Of a DNA stretch of 64,000 bases, positions 42,307 through 53,164 are shown piece after piece. Where the stretch lies: NCBI GenBank assembly GCA_019918135.1, contig WBZZ01002058.1:1-64000 (forward strand). Direction: 5' to 3'. A model generated the notes under the pieces. That model did not search any database. It saw nothing but the letters and a program-made list of their open reading frames with translations, and was not told where the DNA came from. Made by a program: the position numbers and the translations under genes. Each line of letters begins with the position of its first letter. Position 1 is the stretch's first letter. Source of the stretch: Paulinella micropora (lineage: Eukaryota; Cercozoa; Imbricatea; Euglyphida; Paulinellidae).

Positions 42307-43604
42307 ACTTTCGTTGTGTTTTGCAGCGAAGCCGGAAATCCCGGTGTTTTGGCAATGCCGAAAGTACGTGCAATTAGAGGCCGTGACTCATCAAGCAGTG
42401 CCACACGAATAAAAGCCGACATTGGTAGATTATCAGTGTTGTTATCGACGATGTCGATTGTGAACGAGAGTTGGTTACTTTCTAGCCTGAAGAGCTTGCA
42501 TGATGACGAGAGCGGGCACAGCCACGTAACGCTATCGTAACCTTTATGTCTATTGACGTTATTAAAACTTTTGTTTTGCAGGTAAAACAGGGCCTGCATG
42601 CAGGGCCCCCTGCAACAGAATTTTTTGTACGGTAATCGGAACATGCTCAGAAACCACCTAGCACAACGCTCGAAGGCCTCCTTGTCCTTTAGTTTTTGGA
42701 GCATATCAGTGACAAAGCCGTGCAAGCCTTGCATCAGCTCTCTGTTGAGCTTACCAACGCTGTTGGCGAGCAGGCTCAGCGCATTAGATAGCCTGAGAGT
42801 TTGGTGCATCGTTTTGTCGCATTTGCCTGTCGGTATGAAGTCCAGGCACCAGTACGGGTCCAGATCGATTACTTTAAAGGTCTGGTTGAACAACGTATTT
42901 TCTGGCTTGCCGTCGCAGTGCAGACAGTTTATTTGCACCAAAAGGTCTAGTACCCTTTTCCAAAATTCCAGATATGCCTCCACGTCTTCCTTCTTGACGT
43001 TTTACAGATGGGATACGTCCGCGCCCTTTTGCCCTGCCGGCGGCTCGACATACTCCATGACAACCCACAACACACTCTCATTGTTGAATTGTTCCCTGAG
43101 GCAGCCGTAGACTGGTGGCGCCAAATTTTGGTTTGCAAAGAAGGATTGAAGCTGCATGTAGTCCAACACGTACGCGTCCATAGCAGCGCTTTCTTCTGTC
43201 TGATATCTAGTCATGCGTTTGATTAGCAGTCCTTTCGAGGGCACAGCATAAGCCTTGTCAGTCTTGAGCTTCTCAACACCTGGAAGGCTTAGAAACGTCC
43301 GAAGTTGTTTACTTGTAATAGCTATGCACGGAATATCTTCAGGGAAAGGCTGCGTGAACCTCTGCGCGGTTCTGTCTTGATGGTCGAGAAAGATTGCATC
43401 TAAGTGATCGAGACCAAGTCTGTCATCGTCGGACCGCAACATCGGGCAATCCGTCGTAAAGGGGTGCCAGCGCAGGACTTTGGCATGAACCTTTGCGAGG
43501 TTGGTCGGTTTTGGTATTGGTAGGGGCTCTTTCCAATCTCTGCAGCTTTGGGTTAGGCCCAATCGGTCGATTAAAATTTGTCTGTTGTGGGCAGCCCGTT
43601 GCAT
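41943..43604 (-). pseudogene. Protein-kinase-like protein interrupted by in-frame TAA
   Basis: From the ATG at 43604 the first 200 residues lead through KAYAVPSKGLLIKRM (possible ATP-lysine strand) to LWVVMEYVEPPAG (hinge). A TAA at 43002-43004 is in the same frame as the continuation. That continuation carries HCDGKPENTLFN (catalytic-loop-like, Asp and Asn present) and FKVIDLDPYW (DFG position as DLD). The kinase fold therefore spans the stop. The remaining C-terminal part has KFCCRGPCMQALFYL and no recognisable activation or APE segment. The frame finally runs into the hairpin repeat cluster after about 42300, so the original end is probably lost. Loss by stop codon or translational readthrough are the alternatives. 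Confidence 0.6.
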
Positions 43605-44047
43605 CTTTTTTTTTTTCGCTCTTGGACTTTGCTCTTTCTTCAGACTAGAAGAATTTTTCTTTTAAGATTTATTAATCCTTTTTTTATATACGTTGGGAGG
43701 CGTTATAAAAATGGACATACAAATTTATCCATTTCGCTTTTGTTTTGTAAAGGCTGGAAAGAAAAAAAAACAAAGGCTCGGCGCATTTTGTTTTTTGGAC
43801 CCCCCCCCCCCCGGCGCCCGTCACGACCAACCCCATTCATGTCAAATCTAGGTTTACAAGAAAAAAAAACTAGGAAAGGTTGACAAAAAAAACAAGTGAT
43901 CGATTGTATTTAAGGAAAAAAGAAAAAGATTGACGTGAATGCTAGCAAAAAAGAAAAAAAAGAAGCCAAGACGGCAAGAAGATTCTGTAGGTGGCTTTTT
44001 TGTTGCAAAAAGAAAACAAAACTTTTGCCATTCTGTCGCGTGTGCGC
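43605..44047. other. Spacer, no supported gene
   Basis: A/T-rich with poly-A runs and a C-run at 43800-43812. Contains the probable promoter of the kinase-like gene at its left end. Confidence 0.45.
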
Positions 44048-44503
44048 CTAGGCGCCCTTGGCCGAGCCGAAGCCGCAGGCACAATTCTCGTCCTTGTGCA
44101 GCATCTCGTGGCACAGCGGGCCGTCGCACTTCTTCCACGCACAGCCCTGACAATTCTGCTTCTTCTCGGCGTGGCTCTCTTTTTCTGTGTAGTGCAGGGC
44201 CAGGGCACGCGCGCCGACCAGGGCCCTGACCACCGCGACGCCGGCGGATTCCTTGAGCAGCGGCGCGATCAGCTCCTGTAGCGCGTCTTCGTCGCGGGCT
44301 TTCTCGTTGAAGTACGCGATGCAGCCGTACCGCTGCGCACACCACTCGGGGTTGGAGGATCCGGCATCCCCGCGGCGCACCAGCACGAACTCCTGCGCTG
44401 TTTCCTTTTTACTTTCCGCTACTTGTGGTGGTTCGGTCCGCTGTTTCTTTTCAGGCCGGGGAGTGGTCAGGTCTGCGTCCCGGGGGTTCTGCACGTCGGT
44501 CAA
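44048..44503 (-). CDS. Small protein with C-terminal CxxC/CACG motif (paralogue A)
   Basis: This 151-codon frame has a charged N-terminus and a helical middle (LQELIAPLLKESAGVAVVRALVG). The cysteine C-terminus contains NCQGCAWKKCDGPLCHEM and, eight residues after the last Cys, CACGF. The gene at 61107-61861 aligns along its length: FVLVRRG/LVLITRG, CAQR, and C-[DG]...LC-x(7,8)-CACG[FY]. This defines a small family with a likely zinc-binding end. No ATG precedes the aligned region in frame. The first codon is TTG at 44501-44503 with a TAG upstream, so the start is unresolved. Confidence 0.6.
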   Translation of the reverse strand: MTDVQNPRDADLTTPRPEKKQRTEPPQVAESKKETAQEFVLVRRGDAGSSNPEWCAQRYGCIAYFNEKARDEDALQELIAPLLKESAGVAVVRALVGARALALHYTEKESHAEKKQNCQGCAWKKCDGPLCHEMLHKDENCACGFGSAKGA

Positions 44504-45049
44504 TTTGTTTTGCGCGTGGACCGGATTTCTCTACCAGAAGGTTGAAAGTGCTTTTCTTTTCTCCCCCCCCCCCTCCCGTTTCCCCTGGGAGTCACACGAA
44601 TTTTCTTGTCGGGGAGGGGTGCCCGCGGGGAGGAGACAGGGAACGGGGCCGGCGGGGGAGAAATGTGGGGGGGGGGGCCGGCGGTAGCAAAGACGGGGAG
44701 AAATGTGGGGGGCCGGTGGTAGGAAAGACGGGGGGAGGAATGTAGGAAGGGGGGGGCCAAATAGAAAAAAAAACCGCCAGCCAAATAGACAAGGCGCCCC
44801 CCAAAAAAAAGAGGGGGGGGGCCGCGCGGGAAAATGTCGGGGAAAATGTTGGGAAAAGGTGGGGAGGGGGGCGTTTCTCGGGCCACAACAAAAACCCAAG
44901 ACCGGGAGCCAAGCCTGCCGCCGCCCACATTTCTCTCCCCCCCCCCCCATTTTTTCCCCCCTTTCTGCCACCTGTTTTTTTAATTTTCTGGTGGTTGATC
45001 TTTTTCTTTTTGTTTTGGGAAGAGCCCTCTGTCGCTCACCGTAAAACTT
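44504..45049. other. Spacer with G-rich direct repeats
   Basis: The segment ggagaaatgtggggggccgg...agacggggagaaatg recurs in two to three copies at about 44657-44745. G-runs are abundant. No gene is supported. Confidence 0.5.
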
Positions 45050-45946
45050 TTACAAGGCGGCGGGCCGCGGGATCGTGTTCTGAAACCGTGTGCGCAGGGC
45101 CCTGGTGCCCTCCATGACCCGCGTCAGCCCCAGCCCCATGAGAAAGACCATTTCTACCAGATTGCAAAACGGGAGCAGCGAGGCCCGGTAGCTATTGCTT
45201 CTGGCGGTATGGTGCATGGCGCGTTCCAGCTGCCACAGCACGTAGGCGCACGTGACGGTGGACATGACGATCACCCCCAGCGTCCCGCGCGCTTGCACCG
45301 GCAGCTCCGTGCGCCACAGCAGGCTCAGGTTGCCGAGCACGGAACCGTACGGCCGCCAGATCTCGACGAAGAAGGTGACCGACGAAGCGATCAGCAGCAC
45401 CAGCAGCGCGTAGAGGTTCCTGTACGGCAAATAGCTTTGCAGGCACCAGCAGAAACACAGGACGCAGAAGGCGTCGACCACGGCGCACGTGTCGAACACA
45501 ATAGTAGAGTCGGCGCGCAGCAGCACGAGGTCTGCCAGCACCACTGTGCCACTTATCAGGAACAGCGCTAAGAGGCCCAAGTGCAGCACGCAGTCGTAGT
45601 AGAACAGCGCTATCTGGACCGTGCACGTGGCTAGAAACACGCCTACCAACCACGGGTGATTGTTGTACCAGTCGCGACAATCCACCCAGCGAGTACTCGC
45701 GAGCATCAGCAGCAACGTGGCCGTCAGGTGCAGCACGGTATAGCCCATGACCTCACGCACGAAGCCCGTGCGCTCAGCGGGCGTCAGGTTGCTGACCGTC
45801 ATTGTTGTGGCCTGCAGCTGGTCGATTTGCTTGCGCATCTGGGCGATCTCGTTTAACAACAAGTCGTGGTTTTGCGCGTCTGGGACCTCCGCTGAATCGA
45901 CACAGGCCTCCGCGACCTTCACGACCACTGCTTCGCTCTCAGGCAT
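45050..45946 (-). CDS. Seven-TM Bax-inhibitor-1/TMBIM-like membrane protein
   Basis: The 298-residue ORF is intact from the ATG at 45946. A short coiled coil (26-50) precedes seven hydrophobic segments at about 66-85, 98-118, 120-143, 152-170, 177-196, 221-239 and 256-274. The entry segment GFVREVMGYTVLHLTATLLL has the F-[IV]-R-x-V-x-x-x-x start typical of TMBIM proteins. The last part matches their pattern (Tyr-containing TM6, a polar loop, then NLVEMVFLMGL). Known TMBIM/GAAP proteins sit in ER or Golgi membranes and dampen calcium release and cell death; viruses encode some. Family assignment is by topology and motif pattern only. Confidence 0.55.
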   Translation of the reverse strand: MPESEAVVVKVAEACVDSAEVPDAQNHDLLLNEIAQMRKQIDQLQATTMTVSNLTPAERTGFVREVMGYTVLHLTATLLLMLASTRWVDCRDWYNNHPWLVGVFLATCTVQIALFYYDCVLHLGLLALFLISGTVVLADLVLLRADSTIVFDTCAVVDAFCVLCFCWCLQSYLPYRNLYALLVLLIASSVTFFVEIWRPYGSVLGNLSLLWRTELPVQARGTLGVIVMSTVTCAYVLWQLERAMHHTARSNSYRASLLPFCNLVEMVFLMGLGLTRVMEGTRALRTRFQNTIPRPAAL

Positions 45947-46706
45947 GGGATGACGTCGTGTAAAAGCAAACAAACAAAACGGGGGGGGGGGGTCTTGCCC
46001 GCACAAACAAAAAGGCGGCTAGTAGTAGTAGTATGTTTTTCTTAAACAGAATACGTAGCACTGCTATTTTATTTTTTGCAAACCTTCTTCCCCTCTTCCC
46101 CACCTTCCAGCCCCCCACTTTTTTTTTTGTTTTTCGTGCTTCCAGCCCCCCATTCCCGCCCCCATTCCCGCCCCCATTCCCGCCCCCACTTCCACATTAC
46201 CCCTTTTGTTGCGGCCGCGCGTTGGCTGTCTCCAACTCCCTCCCTCACCTTGTCACTGCCTCCCCCCCCCCCCAACATTCCCGCCCTCCCCCCCCTCCCG
46301 CCGCCATTTGTTTTTTTTGGCGAGGGGGGGGGCCCGCCGCGCAGAACACACTTGCCAAGCTGAATGGCAGAAACACTTTTTTTTCTCAAAAAAAAAATTG
46401 GGGGGGGGGGGGGAGAGGCTAGGATGCCGGGCAGGAGTTTTAAGCTGCTTTCCAGTCGCGCGAGGAAACTCAAGTTTGTGTGTGTGTGTTTTTAAATTCT
46501 GAGTAGTATTCAGCAATGAAAAATAGAAAACGTCGGATTCAGGGAAAAATTGTCAAGCATTAAAAAAATTACTGACGCGAGTGCAAAATGTCTCGCCATG
46601 AGCGGGATTTAATTTTTTTTATTTTCTTGTACACCCTAGTTTTCACCCAAAACCTTTGGCCAAGCGAGAGAGAGAGAACGGGGGGGGGGGGGCAGAGCAC
46701 AAAAAA
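45947..46706. other. Spacer with 13-bp repeats, no supported gene
   Basis: Contains ccattcccgcccc repeated three to four times (46150-46192), TAGTAG near 46020, and G- and C-runs near 45980, 46262, 46400 and 46681. No credible ORF. Confidence 0.5.
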
Positions 46707-48100
46707 TCACCGGCGGCCGCGCTTGGCACGCGAACCGCGCTTGGCACTCTTAGACGAGCCGGCGGGGTTGCTATTGCTTGGCATGTAATTCTCATACAGC
46801 GCGCGCAGAATTGCGGCCTCGTGCGTCAGGTCGGGCCTAAGCGTGTTCTGGAGCTTGATCAGTTGCAGCAGCTCCTCTACGGAGCCCGTGTCGGGCGCAC
46901 CTATGACCTCCGCCTTCCACCAGCACTTGAGCAACTGCTTGTCGACGTCCGTTCGCAGCCCCCAGTGCGAGGCGCGCGCTCGCAGGTTGGCGGTCTCTAG
47001 GTCGGCGAGCAGGTCGTTGAGCAAATCACGGAACAGCGCGGTCTGGTGCAGGAAGCTGTTCCGGTAGAACTGGAAGGCGTGGATGACCTCGGCGCTGCGA
47101 TTGCGGCGGTCGGTCTGCCCGATGGGCAGAGAGAAGGCCCGCGCGACCAGGGCGCACCACTGCTCGTGCGAAATCTCTTGTTCGGGGCGCAGGGCCTCGC
47201 GGGAGTACACCAGGGCCGTGTTGTCCCTGGCCGCGCAGACGCCCGCCACGGCGGTAGTGCGTCCGTGTTGTAGAACTTGTCAGACCGCAGCTCTTCCAGG
47301 AACGCGAGCTCTGCCAGCTGCCCCGCGTCCTGCTTCCCCGCCCTGAACACGAGGCCCGGCAAGAAGCCTCTGTTACTTTCGTTCGGCGCTTCCGGCGCAC
47401 TGTCCCTGTCTTTCCAATTAGCGGGAGGCACGCTGATCTTTTGCTCGGGAGGTTGTGGCTTGCTGCCTAGGCCACTGGGTATGCTACCTTTGAGGTAGGC
47501 TTCCTCAAAGATCCCGTCTACGTTGCCCGTGCGCTTGCGTGCCAGGAGAACGGCGTCCGCGGCGTGGTCTAGGCTAAAGGCCAGCCTGGTGTTTTCCAGT
47601 TGCCGGCGGATGAGGTACGTTTCTAACAGCGAGCACATCGGGCTGCAGGGCAGGCCCGTATGGTTCGGCCGGTACGGCGGAAACTCCACTACGACGACGT
47701 CCCTGCGAATTTTGCCCCAGCTGCGGCGGTGGAAGCAGGAGTACTTCCATCGGTGTCTGAGTTCAATGAACGAAATGTCGAAGTCGCAGGCGTCCACACA
47801 ATCGAAGACTTCGCCCACCAGCAGGCACAGGCCCTGCTTGTACATGCTGAGAACGATCTGGCTGGTTAGTTTGGACAGGTGAGCCCTTAATTCCCGGGTC
47901 GCCGGATGGCGCGGCTTGTGACCGCTCTGGGTAAGTACCGAGATCCCGCCCGACAGGATTTGCTCTCTGACCTTGTTTAAAGCCTCAAAGACGCAGGGCT
48001 CCATGCTCATCCTCTCTAGTGTCAGCCGGACCCGGCGGCTAATTTGGGTGGCCTGGCGGGCATGCACAGGGAAAATATCTTCCTGCCGCAGGGCGGCCAT
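46707..48100 (-). pseudogene. Unknown protein with basic C-terminus, frameshifted once
   Basis: From the ATG at 48100 (MAALRQEDIFPVHAR) the protein runs about 280 residues with EALNKVREQILSGG, VDACDFDISFIELRHRWKYS and VVVVEFPPYRPNHTGLPCSP. Near 47250 the frame changes and continues with ISHEQWCALVARAFSLPIGQ and VIHAFQFYRNSFLHQTALF. It ends in SSKSAKRGSRAKRGRR, a bipartite-like nuclear signal. The total is about 464 residues. Both halves have strong coding character. No domain recognised; nuclear function is inferred from the tail. Confidence 0.5.
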
Positions 48101-49104
48101 CCCACCACCCACCCTGCACGGCCAATTATCGAAACGTCTTTCTTGTAACGACGATGAGATCGAAAGGGAGCTGGATGAGAGGGAGAGGCGGGGGGGGGGG
48201 GGGGCGAAGGGGGGGGGGGGAAATGGTTAGACTCAAGACATTTTGTTTTTGGGGGGCCCTTTTTTCAAGCAAATTCTGTCTCTTGCCTCCGCCCTTAGAC
48301 CCCCCCCCGTCAACCCCCCCCCCCCTTTGCGGGGGGGGGCTAGTATTCTGTCTTCTCACCCCCTCTCCTGCCAATCCCCCTCTCCTGCCAATCCCCCTCT
48401 CCTGCCAACCCCCCTCTCCTGCCAATCCCCCTCTCCTGCCAATCCCCCTCTCCTGCCAACCCCCCTCTCCTTTTTGCACTTTTCACACACTTTCTTTCCT
48501 CGCCGCAACAACGTCCTGGCATTGAGAGAGAGAAAAAAAAAGCAGGAGGGTGGAAGGGGCTTGTGGTAAAATAATATATCATTGATGCAGCAAAAACAAG
48601 GTCTGTCACCAGAGCAAAATGACTATACCAAAAGATATTAATCATACCGGATGAAGAACGGACGAAAGGGCCGGGAGGGAAGGGAGCGGCGGGTGGTGGG
48701 TTTGTGTCAATGAGGGGGGCAGAGAACGTTCGAAAGCCAAAACAGTTGTTGGGTCTCACTGATAGCTCTCCCCCCCTTTCTTCTCCGCACACAAACCCCC
48801 CACCCCCCGCTCGCACTCTTTTGGGCCATACGAACTCTTTGGCCATCACGTGCCTTTCCAAACGCACGACAAACCCGTCCCCCCTCCCCTCAATCCCCCG
48901 CGCGCGCCTACGCCTTGTCCTCTCGCCAAGAACGTCTTTGTATTAGAACAAACAGCGAAACAACAAAAAAAGAACCTACTTTTTTTTACTGTTTCCCCCC
49001 CCCCCCTCCCTCTCTCTCTGTCCCCCACCCAACGTTCTCTCCTTTTTTTTCAAAGATAGACATTGTTTTAATTTAGATTAAATGTAAGAGAACTGCCTTT
49101 ACTC
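48101..49104. other. Spacer with poly-G/C and tandem repeats
   Basis: Long spacer with G-runs (48190-48222), C-runs (48300-48345 and 48997-49010), and the 17-bp array listed separately. No gene seen. Confidence 0.5.
48359..48474. repeat. 17-bp tandem repeat with 51-bp higher-order pattern
   Basis: The unit ccctctcctgccaatcc repeats about seven times. The copies differ at one base in the order AAT, AAT, AAC, AAT, AAT, AAC, giving a 51-bp higher-order unit. This implies duplication of a trimer. Confidence 0.9.
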
Positions 49105-52100
49105 TTAAGAAAAGTTATTATAAAAATCATTGTGTTGGGACTGATTATCCATTGCAAGGTTTTCCTCGGAAGATTCGTTGTATAACAAAACAGGCGAATC
49201 TAGTGGTGGGAGAGTGCTAAGATCGTCGTGTTCTGATAGTGAAGCGTTCCTAGCATTGGCTGGCAACTCATCATGAGCGACACGATCTGCTGCTGCTCTG
49301 GTAGTGTGCGCGCTTGACTGTGCGGACCCGTCGGGGTGCTGCTTTGCCTGCGGACCCCAACCGAGGGAAGAGGACGGTTGTGGTGGCTGTGCGGCCGGGG
49401 CTGCTGGTGATGACTGTGTGGCCAAGGGCTGTGTGGCCCAGGCGGTCGGGGCTGCTGCTGATGACTGTGCGGCCGAGGGCGGTGTGGCCCAGGCGGTCGG
49501 TGGTTGGGTCGCCGGGGCTGCTGCTGATGACTGTGGCCCAGGCGGTCGGTGGCTGTGCGGCCGAGGGCTGTGCGGCCCAGGCGGTCGGGGCTGCTGCTGA
49601 TGAATGTGCGGCCGAGGGCTGGGCGGCCCAGGCGCCCGGTGGTTGGGCCGCCGGTGCTGCTGATGATGGCTGTGCGGCCCAGGCAGCCGGGGCTGCTGCT
49701 GATGACTGTGCGGCCCAGGCCGTCGGTGGGAGGGAGGTTTGGGCGGGCGGGTTCCAGGAGCCAGAAGAAGAAGAAGAAGAAGAAGAAGAAGAAGAAGAAG
49801 AAGAAGAAGAAGAAGAAGAAGAAGAAGAAGCAAAAGAAGACGACCAAGGCCGCACAGGAGCAGAGCCACCCCACCGATGATTAGGATGATACTGGGGCCG
49901 CGCGGCCGTGGAGGAATGGCGCGACGCGTCCGGATTGTCCCAGTCCGACGACGCACAGTGCCAGTCATCAGGCTTCTGGGATGACCGCGGCCGCCCCCTG
50001 CCGCCCGCAACTCCGTATAATGGCTTGGTCTGCTTGGCAGGGCGTCGCCCGTTCTGGGCGCGCCGCCTCTTGATTGGTCTGTCGTATCTTTCTTGTTCGT
50101 CGTCTTCGTCGTAGAAGGAGTTCCATTCATCCGTAAGCTCCCGCTTCGTCTTGCTGGTGGTTTCGTCAGCATGCATTTTGCCGTGAGTGAGAAGTCGGTG
50201 CAAATCAGGGACGACACCCGCCCCTGCGTCAGCCTGCTGACGATCCCGCGCCTGAAGCCGGGGATCTGGTCCGGGAACCGTGGGCAGCACGACCGACAGC
50301 GTACCAAACACGGCCACGTCGGACGCCAGGTCACCGGCCGCCGTGCTGGCCACGGGCCTCGCGTTGACGTTGAACAGCAGCACCTGCCGGCCGTGCTCGC
50401 TGGCCAGCCGTTTGGTGCCACAGCCCACGCGGTGCAGGACGTAGTCGACGAGCGGTAGCGGCGTGCAAGGGGGGCCCGCGGGCCCCTGTGCGCTGCCGAC
50501 CCGTATGGTTGTGGTGTCCAGCAGGCGGGTCTTGCCGTCCCAGAGCTCAGCGGTTGAGGTAGGGTCGTACGCAGCGCGCGGCCACAAGATCTCCGCGAGA
50601 GCCGCGCCCGTCTGGCGGTAGCAGGAAATGAGCCATTGCGACTCGTAGGACTTGTCGCGGTCGGGCCAGTCCAACAGCGCGCGCTGCCTGTTCCTTTCGT
50701 CCAAGAGGTTTTTTTCGCGGGCGTTCGCGTAAATCGCGCGCACGAAGGGCGCATACAGGTCCACCAACACGTCGAGCACCCTGAGCGGCGCCAAGAGCAT
50801 CCACGCGGCCTTGAGGGCGTTGACCATGGACTGCCCGGGGGGTGGCTCGTTCCTCCCCCAGCGCGACTTCACCGTGTTCTGGTCCAGCGCGGCAGCCGGC
50901 TGCTCGGCGAACGCCTGTCTGGCCAGCCTGAGTAGCTCTACTGCGTCTGGGTCCGAGAGCACGAAGGTGCCGAACTGCTGCTGCTGCAGGGACCACACTG
51001 CCACCTTCTGCGGCGGCTTCCAGCTGAGCGCCAGCGGCTGTAGCGGCTGCTCAAGCTCGAGCACGCCAGTGCCGCGAACCGCCGTGGGCACCGGCGGAGC
51101 GGGGACGGTCGCCGCGGAGCATCCTCCTTTGAAGCGCAGGGCCGGCAGTTCGTCGTAGCAGCAGATTGTGCGCAGGGACTCGAACCACGACGGGCGGTCG
51201 CTGTTGATGTGCGCCACGTCGAATTCCGTGCGCACACGCCGCGCGTGGCTCTTGTTGCGCAGTACGGTCTGGATCTGCAGTTCCTCGCCGCCCGTGCCCA
51301 GCGTATCCTGCAGCGTGGCCATCATAAGCAGGCGCAGCGACTCGTTGCGGAGCTCCGTGGTTGCGGGCGCCAGCCGGGTCAACTCTTCCGCGCGGGCCCC
51401 CGCGTTCTTTTCCTCGTAGTAAACGAAAGACCACTGTGCCTGGTGCCTGTGCTTGATGGGCTCGAAGTCCCTCTTAACATTCGGCGGCGGCGCGCGCGGC
51501 GAAACGGGGCCGGCTGCCACCGGCTTGGCCCGGCAAAGGCTCCTCACGGGCAGCGTGTTGGCGGCCGACTGGTGCGAGGCGATAGTGTGCAGCCCCGCCC
51601 GGTCGGGGAGGGCGCACGCGGCCGCGGACGCAGTCGTGACGAAGGCCGACGCCCCCAGGCGCGTTATCAGCCGTGTCTGCCAGGCGGGGTGGGCCGTGAG
51701 CGCGTCGAAGCAACTTTTGACGTGCTGGTCGCAGTCGTAGTCCAGCACCACGAGCTTGGCGCCGCTGGTGCTGGCCAGGCAGAACTGTGCTAGGCTGCCG
51801 GCCAGCGCACCGGGTGCACTGTCTGCACCGATGAGGATGTCGATGAGGCAGCCGGCCGCGTCGGCCGCGTCCGGCGGCGAATGTGTCCACCTCAATTGTT
51901 TGCGAAACGGGAGCAGCTGGGCGCCCGACAGCGACAGGGCACGCGCGCCGCCGCGCAGCAGCAGCAATGGAGAAGAGTCCGCGCACAGAAGTCGGGCCCT
52001 GAGCTGCATGCCGCGCTTGTACCAAGACCGGTCCAGGACTGCACGGGCCAGCGTTCCGGCCGATGATGCAACTGACAGCGCGCCGGCCCCCGACCAGAAC

Positions 52101-53164
52101 CGTTGCGCCGCTCCGTCCAGACCGACCAGCAGGGAGTTGTCGTCAACGTCCTCGAGCTCGGCCGTGGCCGGCCGAGACAGACATCAGCGTGGCAGTCAGT
52201 GTGTACCAGATGCTCAGGAAGCAGAAGATTTCTTCTTCTGTCTGGCAGCGGGCCCAGAACGGGCCCGGCGAGCCGGCCAACACTGCCTGGTACAGATTGC
52301 GGGCCGCGCCCAGGTCCCAGACATTTGCAGGAAACGCGTCCGACAGCAGCTTCTCGACGATCGTCAGGCCGCGCGCCGCGCCCTCCGGGCCGCGCGGCAG
52401 CACGGTTTGGGCAGCAGCACGTCGCAGGGCAGCATGACGCGGTAGTCAGCGATGGGCTGCAGCGATACGTTCCGGGCATCCGTGGCGGCGGGCGCGCTCG
52501 GGTCCCACAGCAGCTGCAGTGAGTGCCGCAGCACGGCCGCGTGTTCCTTCTGCAGCAGACACCAACAGCCGTGCTGGCAGTTCCCGGAGTTAGACACCCA
52601 GGCGAGCGGGAGCTCCACGCGCAGCGCCGGGCCCACAGAGCCCGAGTCGTGCTTCTGCCAACAAACCAGCTCGCCGTCTGACTCGGGGAGTATGAGTCGC
52701 CACAGTTCCGTTTCGCCTCCGTGCAAGCCGCGGCCTACGATCCAGATCTCGGGGGTGGTTTTGGCCGGACGGAGCCCGCTGATTTCGGTTAGGATTGCCG
52801 ACGTCACGCGGGCCACCAAGAACATTGCCTCGGGGGGCGGGTGTTGCCAGCGGCCGGAGACCGCGTCGCGCGCCGCGCCGAAGGTCTTGATGTAGGCCGC
52901 GCTGGCCTTTGTACGCTGGTAGTTCACGAAGGTCTCGCTGGCCTGCTGGTACGACAGGGCTATCTGGTGGTACAGGCCGTTACTCTCTGGCTCCAGCAGG
53001 TGTTGCAGACCCCCCGCGCCGCGTTCATTGGACAGCAAGACATCCTCGATCATCTTCCACGTAGACAATGTAGACTGCTGTAATTCAGTCTCATTGCGAG
53101 CGCGATTCGCCAGTTGGATCTGTATGATCACCGTAAACCACGCGGGCGCTTGCTTGGAAGGCAT
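49105..53164 (-). pseudogene. Very long unknown protein with Ser/Pro/Gln-rich C-terminus
   Basis: From the ATG at 53164 (MPSKQAPAWFTV) the frame runs about 265 residues (FVNYQRTKASAAYIKTFG, LPLAWVSNSGNCQHGCWCLL). It changes near 52400 and again near 52040. It then continues for about 700 residues with GAKLVVLDYDCDQHVKSCF, QWSFVYYEEKNAGARAEEL, LLDWPDRDKSYESQWLISCY and a Lys/Arg patch (PIKRRRAQNGRRPAKQ). The end is a poly-Ser tract from (GAA)n, then WAAQP/SAAQPP-type repeats. A shifted frame gives a compact acidic C-terminus (PVLLYNESSEENLAMD) stopping at 49105. About 1,350 codons in all. No motif of a helicase, polymerase or capsid protein was found. A structural role is possible but unproven. 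Confidence 0.5.
49764..49832. repeat. GAA trinucleotide microsatellite
   Basis: About 23 copies of AAG/GAA in the unknown long gene, read as poly-Ser on the minus strand in one frame. Flanked by imperfect 40-60-bp repeats encoding the Ala/Gln/Pro-rich tail (49400-49740). Confidence 0.95.

Noticed and set aside
28312-43604. Alternative genetic code with reassigned stop codons
   Set aside because: In-frame TAA, TAG and TGA all occur in broken genes, while intact genes end cleanly at each of the three, so no consistent reassignment fits.
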